From Aquimonas sp. (GTDB lineage Bacteria; Pseudomonadota; Gammaproteobacteria; Xanthomonadales; Xanthomonadaceae), in NCBI GenBank assembly GCA_022241605.1, contig JAKOMQ010000013.1:1-64000 (forward strand): 64,000 nt of DNA, read 5' to 3'. This document shows, piece by piece, positions 41,578 through 53,718 of this stretch (position 1 is the first letter of the stretch; every line of letters starts with the position of its first letter). The translations under genes and the position numbers were made by a program. The notes under the pieces are model-generated. The model had not been told where the DNA came from and did no database searches. It saw only the letters and a list, made by a program, of their open reading frames with translations.

Positions 41578-42522
41578 TCAAAGACTGGACGCCGGCCGCT
41601 TCCAGAAACGCATGCCGAAGCTGCGACGGTAGCTCCACGCGCTGCCGTCGCCGAAATCGACGGTGAGCGCACCCAGCTTGCCCTTGGCAACCCGCTCCAT
41701 CAGCGGCGCGAACACCGCCGACTCCAGCGCCTCCAGGCTGCGCGCGCCGCGCAGGTCGATGGCGCAATCGTCAAGGCCGTCCGGCAGGGTGTCGCTTTCA
41801 ATCCGCTCGATGCCGATGCCCGCCAGCTGGGCCAGCGCGCAGGCCAGCGGCTCGGACGAATACAGGCTGCCAACACCGGACACGACCTGATCCGGCAGCG
41901 CACCGCCGCCCCACACCCACAGCGCATTTGCGGGGGTGCGTCCCTGCGCCACCCGCGCCTGGTTGACTGGATGGTTATGCAGCACCACCTGCGCCTCGTT
42001 GAGCAGCGCGCGCCAGCGGCGGCCCTCCTCGCCGTGCGGCAAGTGCTGGCCGTAGTCATCGCCCAGCGCCATTTCGGGCGGGGAGAACGCCGGCAGCTTG
42101 CTGCCTTTTTCAAGCTGCAGATACCAGCGGGTGGGGCTGGGTGCCGTCAGCGGCATGCCGGCTTCGCCGAACATCGGCATCAAGGCCTTCGCCAGCGCCT
42201 CCGACTCCTCCGCTCGCAGGCCGAGCTCGCCCACCGCCATCAGCCGGACGCCGTTCATCTCGGGCTGCAGGAAGGCCGGATCCGCGCGCAGCCAGGCCTG
42301 GTCGCCCGCATCGCCACAGTCGTGCTGACGCGAGAGCGCCGCCGCCGGCAGGCCCAGCGGCAGGATGTCGAACAGCCGCCCGAGCTGTCCGAGCTCACCG
42401 GCCTCGCCTTCCTCCAGGGCATCGCCACGGCCGAGCGCTCGTGCCAAGGCCGGCGCATCGGAGAGATCCCCGCGCAGAAGAGCGCGGGCCGGCAGCAGCA
42501 GGATGCAGCCGGAACCGCTCAT
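41578..42522 (-). CDS. rpfE: RpfE-like protein (COG4255)
   Basis: The 314-residue protein sits between greA and recJ, the place of rpfE in the Xanthomonas rpf cluster. Recognisable segments are [39 protein letters not shown] and [11 protein letters not shown], which resemble parts of cofactor-independent phosphoglycerate mutases, although no metal-binding active site is evident. In Xanthomonas campestris rpfE is linked by mutation to regulation of pathogenicity factors, but its biochemical role is unknown. The diffusible-signal-factor genes rpfF, rpfC and rpfG are not in this window. The start overlaps the greA stop (ATGA). Confidence 0.82.
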   Translation of the reverse strand: MSGSGCILLLPARALLRGDLSDAPALARALGRGDALEEGEAGELGQLGRLFDILPLGLPAAALSRQHDCGDAGDQAWLRADPAFLQPEMNGVRLMAVGELGLRAEESEALAKALMPMFGEAGMPLTAPSPTRWYLQLEKGSKLPAFSPPEMALGDDYGQHLPHGEEGRRWRALLNEAQVVLHNHPVNQARVAQGRTPANALWVWGGGALPDQVVSGVGSLYSSEPLACALAQLAGIGIERIESDTLPDGLDDCAIDLRGARSLEALESAVFAPLMERVAKGKLGALTVDFGDGSAWSYRRSFGMRFWKRPASSL

Positions 42523-42991
42523 CCTTCGTAGCGCACGCTGATGATTTCGTAGCTGCGCTCGCCGCTGGGGGCGGCGATGGTGACGCTGTCACCCTCGTTC
42601 TTGCCAATCAGGGCGCGCGCAATCGGAGCCGACACCGAGATCAGACCCTGCTTGATGTCGGACTCGAGGTCGCCCACGATCTGGTAGGTGACCTCCTCAT
42701 CGGTTTCGGCATCAGCCAGCTCGACGATGGCGCCGAACACCACCTTGCTGCCGGCGGCCAGCCGCGACACATCAATGACCTGGGCATGCGAAAGCACGGA
42801 CTCCAGCTCCTTGATGCGGCCTTCGATGAAACCCTGCTGCTCGCGGGCGGCGTGGTACTCGGCGTTCTCCTTGAGGTCGCCGTGGGCGCGTGCGTCGGCG
42901 ATCGCAAGGATCACCTCCGGGCGCTTCACCGACTTCAGGTGCTCAAGTTCCTCGCGCAGCCGCTGCGATCCTTTCAGCGTGAGGGGGGCTC

Positions 42992-42995
<4 letters not shown>
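42519..42995 (-). CDS. greA: Transcription elongation factor GreA
   Basis: GreA rescues backtracked RNA polymerase by stimulating transcript cleavage. The 158-residue protein has the coiled coil with the acidic tip [20 protein letters not shown] and the FKBP-like C-terminus ([31 protein letters not shown]). Its ATG overlaps the carB stop (ATGA), so carB, greA and rpfE are translationally coupled. A second family member, greB, lies at 60778-61281. Confidence 0.96.
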
Positions 42996-46217
<3,222 letters not shown>

Positions 46218-46234
<17 letters not shown>

Positions 46235-47660
46235 CGGTCAGGTCGGTCGAGGAATCGGGTTGGATGGCGGCGGCGTCCAGCAGGCGGACGCTGGTGATGG
46301 TTTCTGCAGGGACGTTGAGGTCGAAACCGCCTTCGTAATTGCGCAGGCGAATCAGGATGCGCGCCTGTGCGAAGTCGACGAGCTGGCCGCGACGGCGCGA
46401 TCCCCAGACCGTGGTGATTTCGATCTCGCGGCCGACATAGGGGCCGAGGTCGGCATAGCCAATGCTGCCGTCCCGTGCCGGCAGCGGCACCTGCGGCCGC
46501 GGCACCTGCGGCTCGGGCACGCGCGGCGGGTCACCGACCATTTCCTCGAGCTCGGGATCCAGCGGGATACCGTCCTGCAGGCGCGCCATGGCGACCTGCT
46601 GCGCTCGCTGCTGGTCGCGCAGGCTCATCGGTCGGACCCGGGCAAAGGCGAAACGGACCGGGTTGACACCGGTCACGCGGACGTAGGGCGCCAGAGCCTG
46701 CATCAGCTGATCGGGCTGCATCATGCCGAGCTGCAGCAGGCCGAGGTTGCGGCCCGGCCGGGTCTCGATGCGGAACTCGCCGCCGCGGGCGGCAAAGTGC
46801 CCGAAAGCGAGCAGCAGATCCGCATCCGGCTGCAGGCCGATGGTTCGCAGAACCGCGCGCACCCCATCGAGGTGCACGCGGTTGAAGTCCGCGAGGCTGG
46901 TGGTGACGCGATCGGTGCACCAGTTGTTGCGTGCAGCGACAAAGCCTTCGTCGATGAAACTCCAGTTGAACTCGACCAGTTGGCCCAGCGCGAGCGCATC
47001 GGCACGCACGGCCCCGCCATCGGAATACCCGACCCCGATGCGACCCTGCATCTGTCCCACGCCCGGGGTATGCAGGTTGATGCTGAAATTCACCACCCCC
47101 GCATCGGCATGCTCTATCAGAAGGGCGAGCACGGTATCCGTGGGCGGCAGGCCCATCGCCTGCAGGTCCTGGCGGCTGAAACCCTCCACACCGCAGCCGG
47201 CCGCCTCGAATGGAATGCCGCTGTAGCCCCCGATAAAGCCCCCCTGCTCGACCGGGACGATGCCGTCGAACTCCAGGTTGGCCACGCTGAACCCCAGCCG
47301 CCGCGGCAGCGCTTCCGGCGGCCCGAACACCATCGCCCTCAGCAGCCAGCCCAAGCCCGGAGTCTGCACCGCAACTCGGGCGGCACGCAGGGTCGGCAGC
47401 CCGGGGGGGCCGAGATCGGGGCGCGGCGACAGCTGCAGGCCGCGGACTCCGACCTCGCCGCGCCAGTTCAGGAAACTGGCGCCGCGCTGGACATCAGCCA
47501 CGCTGCGCAGAGGCTGCAGCTGGCGATCGACCAGTGCGTCCAGCCGCCACCAGAGCAGTAGGCCAAGCAGCGCAATCGGCAGGCCAACGCGGGTCAGCGC
47601 AAGCCAAAGCCAGCGCCTCGGACGGGCTCGGTTGATGCTGCGCGCTTGTCTGGCGGCCAT
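46218..47660 (-). CDS. Membrane-anchored protein of unknown function between carA and carB
   Basis: The 480-residue protein has one N-terminal helix ([17 protein letters not shown]) and a large presumably periplasmic domain with [31 protein letters not shown] and [20 protein letters not shown], which are AsmA-like beta-rich segments. A Pro-rich linker ([20 protein letters not shown]) leads to a small C-terminal domain ([20 protein letters not shown]) that resembles an SH3-like fold. It is placed inside the carAB operon and its end overlaps carB. Related genes occur at this site in xanthomonads as far as I recall. No link to carbamoyl phosphate is apparent. Confidence 0.75.
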
Positions 47661-47680
47661 GGTGGACTCCTGTGCTGGAA

Positions 47681-48808
47681 TCAGCGCGGGGCGGACATCA
47701 GATCGATGAAGCGGTCGAACAGGCCGGCCACGTCGTGCGGGCCCGGCGCGGCTTCCGGATGCCCCTGGAAGCCGAACGCCGGCGCATCGGTGAGCGCGAT
47801 GCCCTGCAAAGTGCCATCAAACAAGGACCGGTGGGTGGGGCGCACGTGCGCCGGCAGGCTGGATTCGTCCACGGCGAAACCATGATTCTGGCTGGAGATC
47901 ATCACCCGGCCGCTGTCGAGATCCTGCACCGGGTGATTGGCGCCGTGGTGGCCGAACTTCATCTTGACGGTGCGTGCACCGGCGGCCAGCCCGAGCAGCT
48001 GGTGCCCGAGGCAGATGCCAAAGGTCGGTACCCGCGCTGCGATGAAGCTGCGGATCGCCGCGATCGCGTAATCGCAAGGCGCGGGATCGCCGGGACCATT
48101 CGAAAGGAACACGCCGTCGGGCTCCATGCCCAACACCTCCTCGGCAGATGTCTGCGCCGGGACCACGGTCAAACGACAGCCGCGCTCGGCCAGCATGCGC
48201 AGGATGTTGCGCTTCACCCCGAAATCGTAGGCCACCACATGGAAGCGCGGCTCGGCTTCAATGAAAGCCTGGCGATCCAGGTCGTAACGCCCCTGCGACC
48301 ACGCGTAAGGAGCGGCCACGCTGACGACCTTGGCCAGATCCATGCCCTTGAGGCCAGAAAACTCGCGTGCGCGGCGCACGGCTTCCTCGGCGCTGGCAGC
48401 TTCGCCGGCAAGAATGCAGCCACTCTGGGCTCCACTGTCACGCAGGCGCCGGGTCAAGGCACGGGTATCGATGCCGGCGATGGCGACGACGCCACGCGCT
48501 TGAAGCCATGCCGGCAGGTCAACCTGACTGCGCCAGTTGCTGGCGGGCGTCGGCTCCTCGCGGATGACAAGTCCGGCAGCGAACACCGAACCGGACTCGT
48601 CATCGATTTCGTTGCAGCCAGTATTGCCGATGTGGGGATAGGTCAGAGTGACAAGCTGGCGGGCGTAGGAGGGGTCGGTGAGGATCTCCTGATAGCCGGT
48701 CATGGCGGTGTTGAACACCACCTCGCCGACCGTACAGCCAGAAGCACCGACCGAAACACCGGTGTAGACGGTGCCGTCGGCCAGGGCGAGAAGAGCGGGT
48801 TGGGTCAC
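47681..48808 (-). CDS. carA: Carbamoyl-phosphate synthase small (glutaminase) subunit
   Basis: CarA hydrolyses glutamine and channels ammonia to CarB. The 375-residue product (382 in E. coli) has [19 protein letters not shown], the class I amidotransferase cysteine in [15 protein letters not shown] and the catalytic His-Glu in [15 protein letters not shown]. The start is a GTG at 48808 (GTGACCCAACCC); no ATG fits the conserved N-terminus. It is the first gene of the carA, membrane protein, carB, greA, rpfE group. Confidence 0.96.
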   Translation of the reverse strand: MTQPALLALADGTVYTGVSVGASGCTVGEVVFNTAMTGYQEILTDPSYARQLVTLTYPHIGNTGCNEIDDESGSVFAAGLVIREEPTPASNWRSQVDLPAWLQARGVVAIAGIDTRALTRRLRDSGAQSGCILAGEAASAEEAVRRAREFSGLKGMDLAKVVSVAAPYAWSQGRYDLDRQAFIEAEPRFHVVAYDFGVKRNILRMLAERGCRLTVVPAQTSAEEVLGMEPDGVFLSNGPGDPAPCDYAIAAIRSFIAARVPTFGICLGHQLLGLAAGARTVKMKFGHHGANHPVQDLDSGRVMISSQNHGFAVDESSLPAHVRPTHRSLFDGTLQGIALTDAPAFGFQGHPEAAPGPHDVAGLFDRFIDLMSAPR

Positions 48809-49240
48809 GTGCGGTCGCCTTGGGATCGAACATGGCGCCGGCCCTGCCCGGCTGCGGCCTGACGCAGCTTGCGCGAAACCGCCGGGCTTGCCTTGCAGGT
48901 CCGGAGGCTGGCGGGAGGGGGCGCGAATGGGGGTACAGGCGAGGCGGGAGTGTACGGCCAGCGTCAAGGCCATGTCCATGCCGCGGGCCTCACACTGCGC
49001 GTCCAACCTGCCCAGGGCGGGCCGCCGCAGCACGTCCTGCCGGACCAGTTCAGGGATGACCGGGGCGACGGCAAAACGCGCCCAAGCGCTTGCACCGTGC
49101 TTGGGGAGAGGGACATGCGCCGGACCACCGGCCGGAAAAGCGCCCGACGCGCCTATCCAAACGTGCCGCGATGCAGGCCAAGCGCGTGCCGGGCCCGGCC
49201 GCGCGAGCGCATCACGGCAGCAGGCGTCTCGATCGCCGCG
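48809..49240. other. Region upstream of carA
   Basis: These 432 bases between dapB and carA must hold the carA promoter, but I cannot see a strong -10/-35 pair, PyrR- or ArgR-type operator. Open frames cover it in several phases without recognisable domains. Confidence 0.4.
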
Positions 49241-50017
49241 CTACAGGCCCAGCACGTCCTCGATGCGGTAGCGACCGGGCGCCCGCCGGACCAACCATGC
49301 GGCGGCGCGCAGCGCGCCGCCCGCGAATACGTCGCGGCTCAGGGCACGATGCGACAGCTCGACGACCTCGGCCTCACCCGCGAACAGCAGCTGGTGGTCG
49401 CCGACAACATCACCGCCGCGCACCGCATGGAAGCCGATCTCACCTCGCTGGCGCGGGACGTGCGGGCCCTCACGGCCATGGCGGGCCTGGTCGGCGAGAC
49501 AGTGCTCGCGCCCTCCGGCCACCGCCTCGCCCAGGCGCAGTGCGGTTCCCGATGGCGCATCCAGCTTGCGCCGGTGATGAACCTCGATGATCTCGCAGTC
49601 CCAGTCGGGCAAGGCCGCCGCGGCCTGCCGCGCCAGCGCCGCCAGCAAAGCCACACCAAGGCTGAAATTGGCCGCCCACAGCACGGGCACGCGCTCGGCC
49701 GCCCGTGCCAGCGCCGCCTCGGCGGCCGCATCAAGGCCGGTGGTGCCGGAGACCAGGGCGGCGCCTCTGCGCGCGCAGGCCTCTGCGAGGGCCGGCAGCG
49801 CGGCGGCGGCACTGAAATCCACGGCGACATCGAAATCCGGCGCCTGGGCGATCTGGGCGGGCCGCAGCACCGATAAGGCCCCCATATCCGCGCGGGGCGC
49901 ATTGGCGACCGCCGCCACCAGGTGCAAAGCCGAATGTTCGGCCAGCAGAGCCAGCAGGCTGCGGCCCATGCGGCCCGAGGCTCCATGGATCAGCAAACGC
50001 ACGCGGGGATCACTCAT
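49241..50017 (-). CDS. dapB: 4-hydroxy-tetrahydrodipicolinate reductase
   Basis: DapB catalyses the second step of the diaminopimelate/lysine branch. The 258-residue product has the nucleotide-binding LLIHGASGRMGRSLLALL, ALVSGTTGLD, WAANFSLGVALLAALA and the signature EIIEVHHRRKLDAPSGTAL with catalytic His and Lys. The C-terminus GRYRIEDVLGL is typical. It is separated from dnaJ, its usual neighbour in related genomes, by a 3.7-kb block. Confidence 0.95.
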   Translation of the reverse strand: MSDPRVRLLIHGASGRMGRSLLALLAEHSALHLVAAVANAPRADMGALSVLRPAQIAQAPDFDVAVDFSAAAALPALAEACARRGAALVSGTTGLDAAAEAALARAAERVPVLWAANFSLGVALLAALARQAAAALPDWDCEIIEVHHRRKLDAPSGTALRLGEAVAGGREHCLADQARHGREGPHVPRQRGEIGFHAVRGGDVVGDHQLLFAGEAEVVELSHRALSRDVFAGGALRAAAWLVRRAPGRYRIEDVLGL

Positions 50018-50209
50018 GGGGCGGCTCGGGCGGCACGATGGGCGGGAGAGTCTAACCCCGGATGCTTCAAGCCCATGTCGGGCGGGTTCGCACGCATTCG
50101 GTCACGGCCGGTTCCGACGGCAGCCTTCGCGTGGGCTGCAGGTCCGCTGCTGCTCCTCTGCCGCGCGCAAGGAGCCGGCAGGCACCAACAATCTGCTGCG
50201 CGCGGAACT

Positions 50210-50375
50210 CTGGTGTAGTGACTGGTACCTGGCGGGCAGTCGCTGCGAGCGGATTTGTGCGGCTGGCAAGGCGCGACGACAAGTCATGGCAGCGCTGTGG
50301 CGAGGAGGACGAACGCTGTCAGCCTTGCCGAGGACGCCGCGGATACGTTCGCTCCAGTGCGAATTACTACACTAG
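50210..50375 (+). repeat. Family 2 dispersed repeat, copy 2 (terminal inverted repeats intact)
   Basis: This copy of about 166 bp begins CTGGTGTAGT (50210-50219) and ends ACTACACTAG (50366-50375), which are inverted repeats with 9 of 10 bases matching. The interior is about 85% identical by eye to 19570-19733. The TAG stop of the pseudouridine synthase gene (50372-50374) lies in its right end. The bases at 50018-50209 before it, upstream of dapB, show no gene and presumably include the dapB promoter. Confidence 0.72.
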
Positions 50376-51076
50376 AAACGCTCACCCAGCGGCAGATAGC
50401 GCCACGCGGACTCGGGCAGCTTGAGCAACGGGATCCGCCCAAGCCGGATCCGCCGCACCGACAGCGCCTGCAGGCCCACCTGCGCGCACATCCAGGCCAT
50501 CTGCCCTGGACGCACGTCCTTGACCGCGAACCGCAGGCGATTCTCGTTCTGCCAGCTGACCTTGCAAGGGGGCAGCGGACGCCCTTCGAACACCAGACCG
50601 TGGCCCAAGCGGTGCAGACCATAGGCAGCCAGTGCGCCACTGACCTCGACGATCAATTCCTGCTCGATGCGAAAACCTTCCTTGCGCATGCGCTGCAGCA
50701 GACGCCCGTCCTGCGTGAACGCCTGCAGGCCGCCGGCCCCGGGCTCCAGCGGCAGCACCGGCGTCAGCCGCCGCAGGTGCCGCCGCAGCGGCCGGATCCC
50801 ACTCGGATCCTCAGGCCAGTGGTTCGCGGCCTCCAGCAGCGCGGCCTGCGTGGCTGCGCCGGCGGGCTTGTTCAGCAGCAGCGTCATCGGTTCAAGCGGG
50901 GCTGCTTCGGCCTCCAGATCGATCTCGACCCTCTGGTCGGTGACAGGAAACTCGGGGCGATCGACGATCTCGCCGTCTACGCTGACGAGACCGCCCTCGA
51001 CATAGCGCTCGGCCTGTGCGCGGGAGCAGCCCGTCAGCTCGATGACGCGCCGGGAGAGTCGTACAGGGTCGGTCAT
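50372..51076 (-). CDS. RsuA-family pseudouridine synthase homologue with altered catalytic motif
   Basis: The 234-residue protein has an N-terminal S4 RNA-binding domain (RLSRRVIELTGCSRAQAERY, VSVDGEIVDRP) and a C-terminal RsuA/RluF-like domain (TLLLNKPAGAATQ, then FRIEQELIVEVSG and VRPGQMAWMCAQVGLQALSV). The catalytic motif, RLDxxTxGL in active enzymes, reads PLEPGAGGL here, so the aspartate nucleophile appears to be Glu and the preceding Arg is Pro. It may be inactive and act only in RNA binding. The start was set at the ATG at 51076, where the S4 domain begins. Its stop codon is in a family 2 repeat. Confidence 0.82.
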   Translation of the reverse strand: MTDPVRLSRRVIELTGCSRAQAERYVEGGLVSVDGEIVDRPEFPVTDQRVEIDLEAEAAPLEPMTLLLNKPAGAATQAALLEAANHWPEDPSGIRPLRRHLRRLTPVLPLEPGAGGLQAFTQDGRLLQRMRKEGFRIEQELIVEVSGALAAYGLHRLGHGLVFEGRPLPPCKVSWQNENRLRFAVKDVRPGQMAWMCAQVGLQALSVRRIRLGRIPLLKLPESAWRYLPLGERF

Positions 51077-51328
51077 GACGGAGATCGCTGGGAATGCCGC
51101 GCAGTCTAGGTCAAGTGCCTCGGGTGGGGCGAGCACGCGCGCGCGATCGCTGGCGCTGGTGTCCGCATTGTTCGCTGGCTGCGATTGCCGCGTGGCCGTG
51201 CGGACCCGCGCGAGACTGAACTTCGTGGCCTGGCGTACAGACCCCACCGGTGGTGGCGCACAGTCTGGCCGAGGATGGTCACGGCATAGCCAGGCTATCC
51301 ATCCTCACCAAACAGAACGGAGCACACC

Positions 51329-51772
51329 ATGAACTATGAACAACGCGACCCTTATGGCATCTATCGCAATAAGACCGGCGGCAGCAACAAACTCAACCAG
51401 TCCCAGGGGCCCGGCCCGCAGCTGATGGGTGCCAATACCCTGATCGGCAACAACGTCGTCAATGCCGCCGGCGAGGATCTGGGCGACATCAAGGAAATCA
51501 TGCTTGACACCAGCAGGGGCCAGGTAAGTTATGCGGTGTTGTCCTTCGGCACTTTTCTCGGCATGGGCGGCAAGTTCTTCGCCGTGCCCTGGGAAGCGCT
51601 GAAGCTGGACACGAGCGAGAAGCGCTTTGTGCTGGATGTAAGCAAGCAGATGCTTGAAACGGCGCCCGGCTTTGATAAGGATCACTGGCCGGACATGGCC
51701 GATGAGACTTGGCAGCAGGGCATCAGCAGCCACTATGGCGGCCGCTCGCATATCGGATCGCCCCGCAACTGA
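51329..51772 (+). CDS. PRC-barrel domain protein
   Basis: The 147-residue protein has a polar, Gln/Asn/Gly-rich N-terminus (residues 1-30) and a PRC-barrel at about 35-105: TLIGNNVVNAAGEDLGDIKE, QVSYAVLSFGTFLGMGGKFF and VPWEALKLDTSEKRFVLDV. Small PRC-barrel proteins like this are often stress-induced and of unknown role. ACGGAGCACACC precedes the ATG. The TGA stop lies at the start of a family 1 repeat. Confidence 0.87.
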   Translation: MNYEQRDPYGIYRNKTGGSNKLNQSQGPGPQLMGANTLIGNNVVNAAGEDLGDIKEIMLDTSRGQVSYAVLSFGTFLGMGGKFFAVPWEALKLDTSEKRFVLDVSKQMLETAPGFDKDHWPDMADETWQQGISSHYGGRSHIGSPRN

Positions 51773-51948
51773 CAGCGCGTGAGAAAACCCGGATGCCGTA
51801 GCGAGGGCGTCGCAGGGCGTTCGTGGCAAAGCGGGCTGCGCGAATTCAAGGGAGTTTGGCGAGCCAAATGACCGCAGTTTTCGCGTAGCGCGCCGCCACG
51901 GGCGACCAGCGGCAGCCGCAGCAGGCAGATGGCATTCACACGCTCCGA
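51769..51948 (+). repeat. Family 1 dispersed repeat, copy D
   Basis: This full-length copy of about 180 bp begins CTGACAGCGCGTGAGAAAAC and ends GGCATTCACACGCTCCGAG, with the shared core GCCGTAGCGAGGGCGTCGC and GCGTTCGTGGCAAAGCG. The stop codon of the PRC-barrel gene (51770-51772) is inside the left end. Confidence 0.8.
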
Positions 51949-52133
51949 GCACAACTCAAGCACTCCTGGCCCGCAGACAGCCGACCAGTGCCGATACATG
52001 GATCAAGCACCTTTGGCCTCTGCTTTGGCCTCTGCCTCCCCAAGGCTCAGCTACTGAACGCGGCAGGCCGCTGCAAGGCGGCCTGCCGCCCCCTGAGCTG
52101 CTTGAAGACGGTCACGATTGATTCGGGAGTACT

Positions 52134-52244
52134 CCGGCGCGAGGCATCGAAGTACATCCACCTCAACGGCCTTGCGTGCATCTTGTAGTCGCGGATGCAT
52201 CGGATGAGCCGTCGCTTCAAGTCGGGCACGGAGGTGAACACGCC
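52134..52244 (-). pseudogene. IS630-family transposase remnant (C-terminal fragment)
   Basis: About 37 codons on the minus strand read RGVFTSVPDLKRRLIRCIRD then YKMHARPLRWMYFDASRR, which resembles the C-terminus of IS630-family transposases (the 'I..YI..HN..P.PF.W' pattern). The rest of the gene, including the DDE residues, is missing, so this is a scar of an old insertion. It lies in the 614-base gap between the PRC-barrel gene and the small peptide gene. Outside it and repeat copy D, that gap shows nothing recognisable. Confidence 0.5.
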
Positions 52245-52386
52245 GCGCGCGCGGGAGCATCGGCACCTGTGCATTTGTGATGCAAGGCGCACCGTGCGGG
52301 GAGTGACAGCGGGGACGAAGTATGCGCTGTGGCGGCCGCCGTGCGACAATCCACGGCTCTTTCAACCCCCCAGCAAGGATTCCGCC

Positions 52387-52458
52387 ATGAAACTGGCCCG
52401 CTTCCGTCGTCGTCGCGCCCGTCTGCGTCGCAATTTCCAGAGCCGCAGCAAGCTGTAA
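52387..52458 (+). CDS. Candidate 23-residue arginine-rich peptide
   Basis: A short frame encodes MKLARFRRRRARLRRNFQSR followed by SKL: 9 of 23 residues are Arg. It has AAGGA eight bases before the ATG, a TAA stop, and a clean hairpin 13 bases after the stop. That arrangement looks like a genuine miniature gene. The frame is open for 64 codons upstream, but the ribosome-binding site favours this start. The composition suggests RNA or ribosome binding, or membrane activity. It resembles tiny ribosomal proteins in charge but not in sequence, and I do not recognise the family. Confidence 0.5.
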   Translation: MKLARFRRRRARLRRNFQSRSKL

Positions 52459-52470
52459 GCCTGACCCAAC

Positions 52471-52498
52471 CGGCGGGAACGCCCCGAGCTTCCCGCCG
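52471..52498 (+). terminator. Hairpin after the Arg-rich peptide gene
   Basis: CGGCGGGAA (52471-52479) pairs perfectly over 9 bases with TTCCCGCCG (52490-52498) around a 10-base loop. It begins 13 bases after the TAA of the small gene. No T-run follows, which is common in GC-rich genomes. Confidence 0.65.
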
Positions 52499-52714
52499 AG
52501 TCCAGACAAGGAACCACCCGCGCCGCGCCCGCAGCGCCAGCGCGGTCTTCAATGGCTCCTCTGGATAGGATTCCGCAGTGACTCGCTCGCCGAGCACCAG
52601 CTCGCGGGACCCGCCCCTCCTGCCTTGCGCTGTCCGCACCCGCGTTCACCCTCCGGTGTCCGCGACTGGTGTATCACGCCTCAATCGCCCGCCCCGCGAC
52701 CCGCCATAGACTCC

Positions 52715-53572
52715 ATGAAGGCACCCGACGCGCTCCAGGAACTGATCGACGACGGCCTGATCGAGGCCGTGCTCAGACCGCTGAAAAGCGGCAAGGAGGC
52801 CGCGGTCTACGTGGTTCGACGACAGGGCGAACGGGCCTGCGCCAAGGTCTACAAAGACCTTGCCCAGCGCAGCTTCCAGAAGCGCGCCCAGTACCAGGAA
52901 GGCCGCAAGGCCCGCGGCAGCCGTGAGGCCCGCGCCATGGGCAAGGCCACCCGCTTCGGAAAGAGCGAGGCGGAAGCCGCCTGGAAAACCGCCGAAGTCG
53001 ACGCCCTGTACCGTTTTCACAGCGCCGGTGTGCGCGTGCCCACGCCTTACGGTTTCTACGGCGGCGTGCTGGTGATGGAGCTGGTCTGCGACGCAGACGG
53101 CGACATTGCGCCGCGGCTCGGTGAGGTGAGCCTCACGCCGGAGGTGGCTCGCGATTACCACGCGCGTCTGATCCGCGAGGTGGTGCGCATGCTTTGCTGC
53201 GGCCTGATCCACGGCGACCTGTCGGAGTACAACGTGCTGGTCGAAGCCGCCGGTCCGGTGGTGATCGACTTCCCGCAGGTGGTGGATGCCGCTGGCAACA
53301 ACGCCGCCCGCGACCTGCTGCGGCGCGACGTCAACAACCTCAGCATCAGCCTCGGGCGCTTCGCCCCGGAACTGATGCAGACGCGCTATGCCGAGGAAAT
53401 GTGGGCCCTGTTCGAGGCTGGCGACCTGCTGCCCGACAGCGCCCTGAGCGGGCACTTCGAGGAGGACACCTCGGAGGTTGACCTCGACGCCATCGAATGG
53501 GCGATCCGCGATGCCCGCGAAGAGGCCCTGATCCGCGAGCAGGGGCGGCAGGCGGCGCAGGAAGCCGACTGA
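52715..53572 (+). CDS. RIO1-family serine kinase (PA4780-like)
   Basis: The 285-residue protein has the RIO kinase fold. The Gly-loop region is LKSGKEAAVYVVRRQGE with ACAKVYKD as the ATP-binding lysine, the helical insert reads SFQKRAQYQEGRKARGSREA, the catalytic loop is GLIHGDLSEYNVLVE and the metal-binding motif is VVIDFPQVVDA. Bacterial members are of the PA4780 type and their substrates are unknown. The start was placed at the ATG at 52715. The sequence after the stop (CTGAGAGACTGTCA) resembles a family 1 repeat end. Confidence 0.88.
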   Translation: MKAPDALQELIDDGLIEAVLRPLKSGKEAAVYVVRRQGERACAKVYKDLAQRSFQKRAQYQEGRKARGSREARAMGKATRFGKSEAEAAWKTAEVDALYRFHSAGVRVPTPYGFYGGVLVMELVCDADGDIAPRLGEVSLTPEVARDYHARLIREVVRMLCCGLIHGDLSEYNVLVEAAGPVVIDFPQVVDAAGNNAARDLLRRDVNNLSISLGRFAPELMQTRYAEEMWALFEAGDLLPDSALSGHFEEDTSEVDLDAIEWAIRDAREEALIREQGRQAAQEAD

Positions 53573-53718
53573 GAGACTGTCACTGCGAAAACGCTTGGCA
53601 CGCTTGGCAGCGACAGTATCCTGCTATCGCAGTGATCTGACGAAGTTCGCTTTTTCGAGCGGGCAAGCGCGTTCGCTTATTCAGCTTGAAGCGATCGCCC
53701 GCGAACCCGAGGGACGGC

